Assembly: GCA_032718475.1 (NCBI GenBank)
Contig: JAUCBJ010001804.1
Span: 1 to 64,000 of the forward strand
Source: Nemertoderma westbladi
Lineage: Eukaryota > Xenacoelomorpha > Nemertodermatida > Nemertodermatidae
Length of the DNA stretch: 64,000 bases
Direction of reading: 5' to 3'
Shown: piece after piece, positions 54,627 through 64,000 of the stretch
Numbering within the stretch: position 1 is the stretch's first letter
Layout: every line of letters starts with the position of its first letter
Position numbers and translations under genes: made by a program
The notes under the pieces: generated by a model
What the model saw: only the letters and a program-made list of their open reading frames with translations
What the model was told of the DNA's origin: nothing
The model's database searches: none

Positions 54627-56275
54627 GTCTGTTATATACGTCAAGTACGGGTAATAAATGTCAAAGTGTCAAAATGTCAAACTGTCAAACTTACCTCGGT
54701 ACATATATACTATATATATACCCTAACTGGTACAAATAAAATCAAAAGTATATAATAAAATAATAATAATTCAGCCTACCGGTTAAATCTGTACGAATAA
54801 GTGAGATAGCGGTATACACTACCAAAATGTAGATCAAGTACAAATAATAGGCAAAACAGCATTGTCTAAGGGAAATAAGTAACAACAAACACACTAATTA
54901 GACAGTGGAACCCACAAATTTTGAGTACTACTGTGCTCTATGTTTGAATGACACGAGTCATAAAACTTACGTTCCTTTGATCTTCCAGTCGTACAAATTC
55001 CCAGATACAAACCGGATGAGAACTGATCCGTTTCCAGTGTTGCGGACGAATTTTGTGTCTCCCAAACTTGCTAAAAACGGCCTAATCCCTCGAGGCGGTC
55101 CAGAAATGAGTCCTTGAGTCCTGAAAATCGAAGGTGAGAGTTTTACTAACTACTCTACAAAAATATTTTCCTAGGTACCAATACAAATTGGTCTTTAAAA
55201 CTTACATTACCTTTTCAAGTACCGAAAAATAATACTGCACACACACGGTGTAAAACAAATAATTACAAACTAACTAACTATCTACAGCTAGCCAAATACG
55301 AAATTACTAGCTAACACATACGAATACTACTCCTACTAAATATTTAATAAGAGTATCTCCTACTTTTAGATCCTCTTCAATGCGGTCTACTCTACAATTT
55401 ACCAATCTACAAATACTGAACTGTAGAATATCTCCTACTGAAAAGTGCGAAACGCTCTTTTCAGGGCGTACAGATCTAAACGATACTATACAAATTTATA
55501 TAGTATCTCCTACTTTAAGATCCTCTTCAATAGGGTCAAATCTACAATTTACCAATCTACGAATACTGAACTGTAGAATATATCCTACTGAAAAGTCCAG
55601 TAGTATACCGCCTACCGGATCCTAGTAACGATGTACCTTACTATAGAATCTAGTAGTGTATATGAGCTCATACAGTATCTGACAATAAATCCCAGTCCAG
55701 GGTGTCTAAATAAACAGATACTAAGTACGCAAAGTACTACTGGCGAGGGACGGAGCCTGATGTCTATTCTAATACGTGGGTGCGTCAAATGCCCGGTCAA
55801 ACTAGACAAAACAGGATACCCAACCTCTAACCGGTGAGGCAGATGTACAGTCTACAGTGACAGACCAAACTCACGGGAAAACAATACCCGCACAGTGAAT
55901 CCTAACTATCGCTAATGGACCTAAATACTGTAAACTTGCCGCGGTGTGATTTATATGGTTTATATACGAGCTAGTGGATCAGCAGACTAGCGTAACAATA
56001 CTGCTAACAGGGAAATAGAAGTCAAAAGGGGTGTATGCCTTCTAAAATACTTGCCGTAAAACTAAATACTAAATATCTCCTAAAATAACAAACTACAAAT
56101 AATAGAACTGCAGAATAAATCCTACTGAAAAGTAACCTAATGTAAATCAGTAGCTAGTAGGTTTCAAAGGGGGTGTATGTTTTAGGACATGGGTGTGTGT
56201 GTGTGTTACGAATAAAACAATATTGGTGTATCGCCATTATACTAGGTTTTAGTGATTTTAATCAAAACAATACTA
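54627..56275 (-). repeat. Decayed leader and partial LTR of the truncated BEL relative
   Basis: On the minus strand 55000-55080 matches the leader 29357-29470. The words CTGCCTCACCGGTT (near 55840) and AACCATATAAATCACACCGC (near 55960) match U5 of the large element (28920-28945 and 28795-28820), with nearly the same spacing. The remainder is too diverged to mark LTR ends. Confidence 0.65.
55353..55605. repeat. Direct repeat, period 150 bp
   Basis: GTATCTCCTACTTTTAGATC at 55353 and GTATCTCCTACTTTAAGATC at 55503, each followed by CTACAATTTACCAATCTAC. A weaker third copy occurs at 56067-56140. Confidence 0.85.
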
Positions 56276-56279
56276 CAGT

Positions 56280-57092
56280 ACTACTACTAGGATCGGCATG
56301 CTGCATTGCAGGTGCATTTTTAAGAATGCTGTGCCGGCTTGTCAACAAAATTGTGCCACAACTCCCTATCACCCATGACATTTGCTAGATCATCCACATC
56401 ATCAAGGCCAGTGTCCTTTAAGATGCGTCTCAAGAAATTCATGGGCTGTCCACCATGCTTATTCACTCCATGAGGATGCCAAAGTACAAGATTATGCACT
56501 GGCTGGTCCTCACGGCGAAAGCAATGTCCTGCAAAGCGGAGGCGATTTTGTTCTAGTGTCAAGCTTGGGGGAACCAATGAGACACCTCCAATGTTATATA
56601 GTGTCTGGTTGGAGATGCGTGCATTGTACTTGACACAATGAACCCGGCGTAGCATTCTTGTGAATGGGCCACCAAGAGATTTGGTGTCCTCAGCAGTTAG
56701 AGCCCAGCATGGACTCCCGAAGAGGAGTACTGGAACTACTGCTGTTCTAAATAATCGGACCTTAAGTTTCCGATTAATTCTCGGTGACTTCCAAATCCTG
56801 GAAAGCCTATTCAAGGCTGCCCATGCCTTTCCCTTACGTATTCGAAGGTCCTCACCTGACTTCCGGATCCATGATCCCAGGTAACAGAAGTCATCCACAT
56901 GCTCAAGCATACCATCCTTTGAGCTTATGCTCATCCGATTAGAGACTTGCTGAGGACTTTCAAAGTTAACTGTCAAAATTTTGGTCTTTCTGGAGTTAAT
57001 AAAAAGACCAACACTAGAAGCAGCATGTTCTAATGAGCTGAGGAGCCGTTGGGCTCCCTCTAATGATTCTGAGAGTACTCCTAAGTCATCCG
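56280..57092 (-). pseudogene. 5'-truncated LINE: RT from the catalytic ADD to the C-terminus
   Basis: The minus-strand frame begins at ADDLGVLSESLEGAQRLL (the ADD of the RT active-site YxDD) near 57092. It continues through LFINSRKTKIL, VDDFCYLGSWI, VRLFRTAVVPVLLFGSPCWA, RMLRRVHCVKYNARISNQTL, LRFAGHCFRRED and NVMGDRELWHNF to a stop near 56320. The 3' end is followed by CCGATCCTAGTAGTAGTAC. It abuts Pao-type RNase H sequence exactly where the LINE is truncated. This is the best copy of the LINE family also seen at 5245, 8085 and 15616. It lacks the endonuclease and most of RT, so it is dead. Confidence 0.85.
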
Positions 57093-58885
57093 CCGACTCC
57101 TCCTCTGGACAACATATCTGCCGGGTTTAACTCTGTAGGGCAGTAATGCCAACTATCCAACTTAGTCGTTTCTTTAATTTCTGCTGCACGGTTGGCAACA
57201 TAGGTTTTAAACCTGCGTGATTCATTTTGAATATAATGGATGACAGTTGTAGAATCCGTCCAATAATGAGCAGGTCCAGGCATTCGTAATGCGAGTTTAA
57301 TTTGTCGTAGTATTCGAGTCCCTAAAAGTGCTGCCATAAGCTCCAAACGTGGTGTACGAACTATTTTCAAAGGAGCAGCCCTAGCTTTACTATAAGCCAG
57401 TCTTGTATCTCGTCTTCCTTCAGTCTGGGCAAGTTATACAGCAGCGCCATAACCTTCATCTGAAGCGTCGCTAAACACATGTGCCTCAATCGCTTTCAAA
57501 ACTCCATCAGAGAAATATGGCCTGGGGATACTTACACGCTCCAGCTGTCGCAAACTATTTATCCATGCCTCCCATCGGGTTTGGATATACTCTGGAAGGT
57601 ATTCTTCCCAACCTACCTGCAGAATGTAAACTTCTCTCAGAATCTGCCTACCAACCAGCGTAATGGGTGCGAGCAGGCCAAGTGGGTCATATATCCTCGC
57701 AATGAAGGATAAATAAGAACGTTTGGTATATAAAATGGTGTCAGTAGATTCCAAGACATATTCAAAGGTATCAAGTGGCCGATTCCACAATATACCTAAA
57801 GCCCTGGATTCTCAACTGTCCGACATACCTTTAAGAATGGGTTCCCTAGACTCAACAATGCCACTGGGAAGGTCGCGGTTTTCATTGCAACCTTTTGACA
57901 GATCCTCTGATCCAATTGGACTCACAATTTGATCAGACATAACCTTCATGAAGGTTTCAGAATTTGATATGAACTTATGTAATTTGAAACCACCCTTCTG
58001 AAGGCAATCTCTCGCTCCTTTAGCCATAATTATAATTTCAGTTTCCGTATTCTTGGAAGCCATGCCATCATCGACATAAAAATCATTTGTAATCATGTCC
58101 CTCACCTCTGCCGTACAAGTATCAGCCTGATCAATGGGAACTTGTCTCATCGACATTGTAGTGGTGCAAGATGAATCTTTATCCCCAAACATGTGCACCA
58201 GCATTTTAAAAACAGTTACTGGTACCTTTTCATCAAGGTTGTCTTCCTCACACCAGAGGAAACGAAGGCTCTCTGTATCTTCTGGATACACCTTCACCTG
58301 GTGGAACATTGCTTCCACGTCACACGTAAATGCAAAAATCCCACTCCTAAATCTCAATAAAACATCAAGACCAGTATTGAAAATATTTGGCCCTTCAACT
58401 AAATAATCATTAAGACTCCGGCCTAAATAGGTCGCTGCCGCATCATTAACCAGGCGTATCTTTCACATTCGTATTTCGTATTCGTATTTGCTCTTCCCAT
58501 ACTACATGTAGAGGAAGATAACAAGTTCTAGAAGGTTCTGGTGTTCCCACTGGAACCCTTACCGCCCATCCTTTATCCAGATACTTTTCAATGATAGCCT
58601 GAATAGCTGCGTGTCGTCCCGGTATTTTATGAACCTTTTGCCTAAGTTTCCTTAATCGATTCTCTACCATCGTTCTATTGTTTATTAAATGTTCCCCGGG
58701 ATTTTTCCATAACATTTTAGTTTGATAATGACCATCAACAAAACGAATTGAATCTTTTATAGTCTGTAAAGCTCTATTATCCTCTGGAGAGTTTGCCAAA
58801 GTTGAATCGTAAAGCCCCTCACAATCTTGGTTGAAAAGGGATTCCAGATCTCGTTCGGTTCCAACATAATGAACTGACCCAGTCT
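57093..58885 (-). pseudogene. Pao-type pol: RT and RNase H, broken
   Basis: Pieces in order on the minus strand: RT N-terminus (58446-58799, with WAVRVPVGTPEPSRTCYLPL), RT core (57812-58357, with FAFTCDVEAMFHQV and NDFYVDDGMAS), linker and early RNase H (57434-57790, with ARIYDPLGLLAP and AHVFSDASDEGYGAA), and late RNase H (57093-57370, with TPRLELMAALLG, HYWTDSTTVIHYI and NPADMLSRG). The frame breaks several times. Integrase and everything downstream are missing, replaced by the LINE at 57092. Confidence 0.88.
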
Positions 58886-59528
58886 TTACTTAATGGTGAC
58901 ATAGCAAGCTGTCAGAATCCACATGATTCGTTACTGCAGCTGCATTGGCTTCTTCTTTTGGCAGGGTACATTTTGGCTGAATTATTGGATCCGTTTGAGT
59001 AACAGAATTTATAGGACCCATTACCACCCATCCAAATGGTGTTCGTTCTGCTTTGGGCATATCCAGTTCACTTCCCCATCTTTCCTCAAATACTCGGTGG
59101 GCTAATAAATTATCTACCCCAATTAGTACAGTAACTTTAGGGATATCTACAGGTGGATTTTCAAACAATATATTTTGTAAGTGCGAGTATCATCGAACTT
59201 CTGTTTCATTAGGACTCGACCCAATAACTCCCAGATTTGGAAATACTGTTGCATTAGATACTTTCATCGAAAAACTATTTCCTTTATGTACTGAGTTAAA
59301 TTGACAGCTCACCATGGTGGCGGTTGTATTTGTATGTTCATTTCTCAAAGTTGCTAAATCTAAATTATACTTTTCTCCCTTAAGATTTAATCTATCACTC
59401 ACTTCCTTATCAATTAGGGTTAAGGTAGATCCAAGATCTAAAAGGGCATATGTACTTACCCCTTTGTTACCCGAACATTGATGGGGACAATTTTTAAATA
59501 AACCTTCCCCAGATTTACAGTCATACAA
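58886..59528 (-). pseudogene. Pao-type aspartic protease region
   Basis: The minus-strand frame 59190-59528 has ALLDLGSTLTLIDKEV, the DUF1758/aspartic-protease active-site region, with DLGS in place of the usual D-S/T-G. After a stop near 59190 it continues with VTVLIGVDNLLAHRVFEE and FGWVVMGPI (58890-59168). The enzyme would release polyprotein domains. Broken by a stop between the two parts. Confidence 0.8.
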
Positions 59529-60625
59529 ATCTCTGAGTGAGCTGTCAAGTTATTTATTTTAGCCAGGGAATTATCCACCTTGGAAATATTATCTACATTT
59601 TGATTTCTTTCCTGTTCGGGTTTAATACTAAAGGCATCCATTCTTTGCCTCTGATACTCTATGGGGCCACAATCCTGAGCATTGTTTCTGAAATCACTAG
59701 ACCCACTCCTGCGGTCTCCAGTTGCTGGGGACCTAGATACACTGCGATTTGGAGTCCACCTTCTAGAATTCCACCGGTTGAAACAGTTTCGGCCAATATG
59801 TCCAGTGGAGAGGCAAAAACGGCACAATCTGTTCTCCCTTATGTAATCCCATTGCGGTGCACTCCGCCACTGATCACACTCAACCGTCGTATGAGAGTTA
59901 TTGTTTGGATGAAGATGACATCGTGAGTTTAAATTACAAATATTCAAATTCGATCTCTGGTTAGAATGTTCCGTACGAGAATTCGATGGTGATTGTTCAC
60001 TACTAAATGTGACTTGTCTTTTAATAGAAGGTTTAGCGGCATTACTAAAACCACCGGATGCTACAAACACATTGGATTTCACAGAGTTTCCTTCTGATTC
60101 AAAAGCTCTCCTTGGAATATCTTCTCGGGATCTCCAATAATTTTCCTCCCCTTTGTCCACCGGTTTTACTCGATTAGTGCGAAAACGTTCCTCACTGTAT
60201 ATGGGATCATTCATAATCTCAGCTTGATCTTCCAAAAATTGTGCAAGTTCAAACAGGTTATACCTACTCCTAATTGTCGCTGCAGTTTTCCTCCATTTTC
60301 CCCTGGCCCAATAAGGGAGAACCTCTACTAGCTGTCGCATATTATTAGGTGAATTAAGTTCATGCGGCATGCTTAATTCAGTAAGGGCCACCAATGTTTT
60401 ATTCACTTTATCAGAAAAATCTCTAAAATTATCTTTTGTTTTAATTTCATTATTATCAACAAGTCTATCGATAGTAGCCTGGACAATCAAACCCGGATTT
60501 CCATAACGCTTTTCTAAAACGCTCCATGCTAAAGAAAATTCGTCCGTCAGCCCAGCATACTGTCGAACGACTTGATGCGCCTTACCTTTGGTATAAGCCA
60601 AAAGATAATTCATCTTTCTGACCAT
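59456..60625 (-). pseudogene. Pao-type Gag, DUF1759 and zinc-knuckle part
   Basis: A 389-codon piece starts MVRKMNYLLAYTKGKAHQVV; the DUF1759 region includes LAWSVLEKRYGNPGLIVQAT. A zinc knuckle CRFCLSTGHIGRNC lies at about 59800, followed by an Arg/Asn/Ser-rich stretch leading to the protease region. It overlaps the protease piece by 73 bp in another frame, showing a small shift. The structural role (particle core, RNA binding) is that of the family. Confidence 0.85.
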
Positions 60626-62615
60626 GGAAATATTTTTATTTAATATTTCCTCGGTGTAAAGATGCCGAAACTGTATTTATTCTTCCGGCTCTTCACCGTC
60701 AAAGATAAAGGGTTCTATATTTGGAAGCTCCAGTTTCATTTTAAGGGCTTCCACTACAGCGTCAATTTGATTATGGCTTGGTTCATTTAAACTGACTACC
60801 GGTACATCATTTGGCCTACCTCTACCACCATTATTTGAGTTATCCCCGGATCCTTCTCCAGGATCCGAGGTTGAGGTTGAGGTTGACTACCGGTAGGCCT
60901 ATATATCGCAGTATTCACGGTACCGGTAGCATCGCTAGGCCTACCGCCCACATTTATCTTCCTATCCAGGCCTACACCAACCGGTACTTCATAACTGGTT
61001 CCCAAATGCCTACTGCTACTACTGTATTGGGGTACATACCTGCCCGATGGAATAAAAGTATCTGCTAAAGGGTTTCTTCCTAACAGTACCGGTACTTTAC
61101 TTGACTTAGCGCTTACCGGTACTGCTAGCCCCAGTTCTAATTTACTGCTTTCACCTTGGCCTACCACTGGTGCAGTTATTGGTACTATATTTTGGCAGGC
61201 CTACTTGTATCGTGATGTGCTACCGGTACCGGTACGTTACGCGAAAATCGATTTAAACACTGAGAATCATATTACTCAGCTTCAGATGATTGGGTTACTG
61301 GTACAGGTTCCTCACATTCACTATCCGCATCATCATATGTACTCAGGCCTACATGGTGACGGCTATGGTCATCTACAGTATAATACTATACGTTTTCATA
61401 ATTCCTATCGATACCTGATTTCTGATTAGGCTTACTTATTGTACTCTTTGGTCGCAATACAAAACCGTCACCGGAATTAGATCTTGGCCTAGCATTACTA
61501 GCACCCCTATCACAACCTTGCAGTTGGTTCTGTGTTTTGATTGGTTGATAAATATCTGCATTATGTAAAATATTTTCAACTTCACCCACCTCTTTATTTG
61601 GTGTAGTAAATGTCCTTGGATTAAATCCTACCGTACCTGGGGGATTCTCTGCTGTTATAGGGCTAATAATCTTAACTGATCTACATGTTTGTTTGTCGGG
61701 TTTGTGGTACATTGGCGTTTCACGGGTCAAGACACTGTCAATCTCTGGGATGCGGTTTACATAGGTTAATGTGTCCATAGTAACCATTTCCCTCGGTTGG
61801 GTTTGTTTACCACTACTAGTCTCGGATTGCAATTGGGATATATAATTTTCAGCATCTATTAATTTAATTTCTCTCGCTATTTTGTCACACTCATCTTGTT
61901 CATCACGCTCTCGTCGACGTTCCTTACGTTCCCATTCTATTTTATTTTCCCGATCTTTAAGGGCCTTTATTTTATCCTCTCTCTCTACCTGCTGCCTATA
62001 CCTAATTATCTCTGAGGAACGGGTAGATCCCACAGCAGACCTAAGCTTACTTCCCCCCAGATAATCCCCCTGGTTACTCACATCAATTTTTGATACCGAA
62101 TCTTCTGGATTCAAGAGAGGAATTTCGCCTTCGGCCGTTGCTAGGGGTTGTATCCCTTCCTCGTTTCCTACTAGGCCATTTTGGTTTTCCCCACCAGCGC
62201 TTGGAGAGGTACCTCTGCGGATCTCCTCCAGCTGGGTTTTAACCCTTGCTTGGATTTCCTGCGACCGCGATACCTCTCCACACACAACTAAATGCCTACA
62301 GTACCTATTAATAAAGTCATAATCCTCACCATTTTGCGCCGAGTCACTAGGAGTTACCATAGTTTGAATTCCAATGAACCTTCGTTCAGCCCTCTTGAAT
62401 CTTCGATGGAGTTCTGTTGGTTCCATAGTCTCCTCTAGCAGCACGTTGCCTCTGCGGGATGTTTTGGTCGCACATCTGGATCTGATGACACCCGCCCCTC
62501 CAGACTCTGTTGAAACGTCGAAGTTCCTTGTTGAACCGTTGTTACCCCCTGCCCCAATGAAGGGTTTAAGTCTCGCTCCGTGAGAAAACTTTCCCGTTCC
62601 ATTCGCGTCACTCAT
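60626..62615 (-). pseudogene. Pao-type Gag, N-terminal part, broken
   Basis: The likely start is ATG 62615 (MSDANGTGKFSHGARLKPFI), because the other Gag frames here also begin Met-Ser-Asp; an upstream in-frame ATG at 62654 is possible. The first piece runs to 61386 with a charged helix (REDKIKALKDRENKIEWERK, about 61925-61985). After a TAG it stays in a related frame for about 37 codons, then breaks. A further piece lies at 60796-61167. TACCGGTA words crowd the damaged part (60790-61230). Confidence 0.8.
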
Positions 62616-62754
62616 CGTCGTCACGCCTCGAATATTATTTCCTCCAGATTTCAACTCTTTTATTCTCTGTCACTTCTCCAAGCAGGTGAATTATTTCTGA
62701 CTTTTGTTGCGGAGAATCTTCCTAGCCACTTTTTACTTGGAGAAAAACACTTCC

Positions 62755-63073
62755 TGTACGAGCCCACACTTTATACAGTGTAATAACAGTTTATTGTAAT
62801 AATATGATACACACAGTTATCAAATAGAGACAATCACAGAATGCAATTATTAACGAGTGGGAGACACTCGTCAGAAATAGTGTTTCCACCATGGCTATTT
62901 CTCTATCTCCGCTCTCTGAGGGGAAAGAGTCAACACTGGGGCCATAATGGAAAAACTACTTTGTCTTATCAATTATCATCTCTGCCATTCCATGTGGCGC
63001 GGGCGGTGGCATTCTGTGATTGGCTCGCTCCTTCCTACATTACAAACCCATCACCATTAACCAAATAATAACA
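62755..63073 (-). repeat. Putative 5' LTR of the Pao-type element
   Basis: On the minus strand it starts TGTTATTATTTGG and ends GGGCTCGTACA (TG...CA, 319 bp), 140 bp before the Gag start. An AATAAA lies near its 3' end. No second LTR is present because the element is truncated, so the boundaries rest on the TG/CA ends and position only. Confidence 0.5.
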
Positions 63074-63386
63074 TCCCTAGTACTAGTTGGGAGATTGCCA
63101 AGATGCCCTTACTTCGATTTCCTACTTATATTATTATTAATATTGAATCTAAAGTCGTTATATTGAATGGGGCGAGCCTTAAGGTGCTTTACAACGTTTT
63201 GAGGGAGGATAAAATTACTTTGTTGTATATGTATATATCATCATTTCTTTCGTTACATATCTACTAATAGGAAATAGGCATATTACATTACTACAAATCA
63301 AGTCAAAAGTACGTAGGATTTAGAATGTTTTTTACGTGGTACTGTAAATTGCTACTTAACAGTGAAATAATCCAACAAAGACGGCA
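63074..63386. other. Gene-free stretch
   Basis: No recognisable feature; genomic flank of the Pao-type element. Confidence 0.4.
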
Positions 63387-64000
63387 GACAAGCGCACCAA
63401 ATTTGCTCTTAAGGCAAAGATGCAACAACAACAATATCTGGCAAATTTGAGGTATCAAAAACACCAATTTAATAAACTCCAGTCAGTCGGAAAAAGTTCA
63501 ATACGAACAAGTCAAGATGCTATTAGAAGAGCGACGTCACGGGTAGACAAGAATCTTCCAGGTTGTAAAGCTATGACGAGGGTGATATTTCAACTCAGCA
63601 AACGAAATTATTCAGCCAGTGACGATGAGTGTAACAATGAAGATGGCAATTTCGGTGGTAATGGCGGTTGTCTCTCTCTTTATGTTAAACGTAAAGCATT
63701 TGAATTTTATTGTCTGGATGAGATTAGCAGTTGGAGGAGAGATTTCAAAATTCTACGTCAGGGCGAAAGAAGATCATAAAACAGAAACGATACCTCCATT
63801 ACATAGTCTTGGAAACCTATGCACTTTTAAAAAAAGATAATCCAGATTTGAAGATTGGTAAGTATAAATTTGCAGACCTCCGTCCATGGTATGTGTTACC
63901 AATGTCTGAGACCAAACATATTGTTTGTTTGTGCCTTTATCATGAAAATTACAATTATAAAATTAAAGCAATTTCCAAGTTTTGTGATATACCACTAAGC
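63387..64000 (+). pseudogene. Unrecognised, probably transposon-related coding region, running off the right edge
   Basis: The first frame is open from about 63378 (DKRTKFALKAKMQQQQYLAN; ATG 63420) to 63779. It is Lys/Arg/Gln-rich at first and contains FYCLDEISSWRRDFKILRQG. From about 63750 a second frame continues open to the edge with KQKRYLHYIVLETYALLKKD, LKIGKYKFADLRPWYVLP and HIVCLCLYHENYNYKI. The Cys/His-containing part (CLCLYHEN) and the KFxxLRP pattern remind me of uncharacterised, transposon-associated proteins of aquatic invertebrates. I cannot name the family. One frameshift is needed to join the parts, so it is either damaged or spliced. Confidence 0.5.

Overview
The window is animal nuclear DNA and is almost entirely transposable elements. 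The evidence is BEL/Pao LTR retrotransposons, LINE remnants, a THAP-domain P-type DNA transposon, hAT-like and Tc1/mariner-like terminal-inverted-repeat elements, fold-back elements, satellites and one conserved animal gene (TMEM222, 11695-12249, +). The sequence is AT-rich, with many short palindromes (TACCGGTA, AGGCCT) and many poly(C)/poly(G) runs. An aquatic invertebrate seems likely, but the phylum cannot be fixed from the sequence.

Layout. 1-454 (-) is the start of a Gag-like frame running off the left edge, followed by its AT-rich leader and a 287-bp tandem repeat. 4.7-11 kb is a mosaic of LINE 3' fragments, a fold-back built of TAGAATGACC repeats, an AACGTT-rich inverted-repeat element and a 68-bp minisatellite. 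11.7-12.2 kb is TMEM222. 12.9-18.8 kb is a pair of inverted arms made of a roughly 163-bp satellite, each monomer carrying a GGTGCTAGCACC palindrome, with an 822-bp hAT-like MITE and LINE pieces between them. 19.3-21.7 kb is a 2.4-kb Tc1/mariner-like element whose empty site is preserved in another repeat copy at 50.58 kb. 22-27 kb holds no recognisable gene apart from a LINE fragment and a perfect 184-bp tandem duplication.

The centrepiece is a very long BEL/Pao element (27166-48109, +; about 16.9 kb once a nested transposon is subtracted). It has 1904-bp LTRs differing at only five positions, a leader with three tandem hairpins, a gag-protease-RT frame, an RNase H frame, an integrase frame, and then an unusual extra coding block with three zinc knuckles and an RG-rich basic ORF. 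A 17-bp near-palindrome, GGAAGACTYGCGAGCCT, occurs eight times in this element: in coding DNA in all three reading frames, and in the 3' non-coding region. It also occurs at other sites in a related element. A tRNA-like A box/B box pair lies in each LTR. The 3' LTR is split by a 4005-bp P-type transposon (43800-47804) with a perfect 8-bp target duplication. Both the BEL pol and the P transposase carry lesions.

49.7-63 kb continues with a fold-back, a truncated minus-strand relative of the large BEL element (50676-56275), a 5'-truncated LINE (56280-57092), and a decayed, integrase-less Pao-type element (57093-63073, -). The right edge begins an unrecognised, probably frameshifted coding region (63387-64000, +). 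Nothing here works as an operon. The genes relate to each other only as parts of nested mobile elements, TMEM222 being the one likely host gene.
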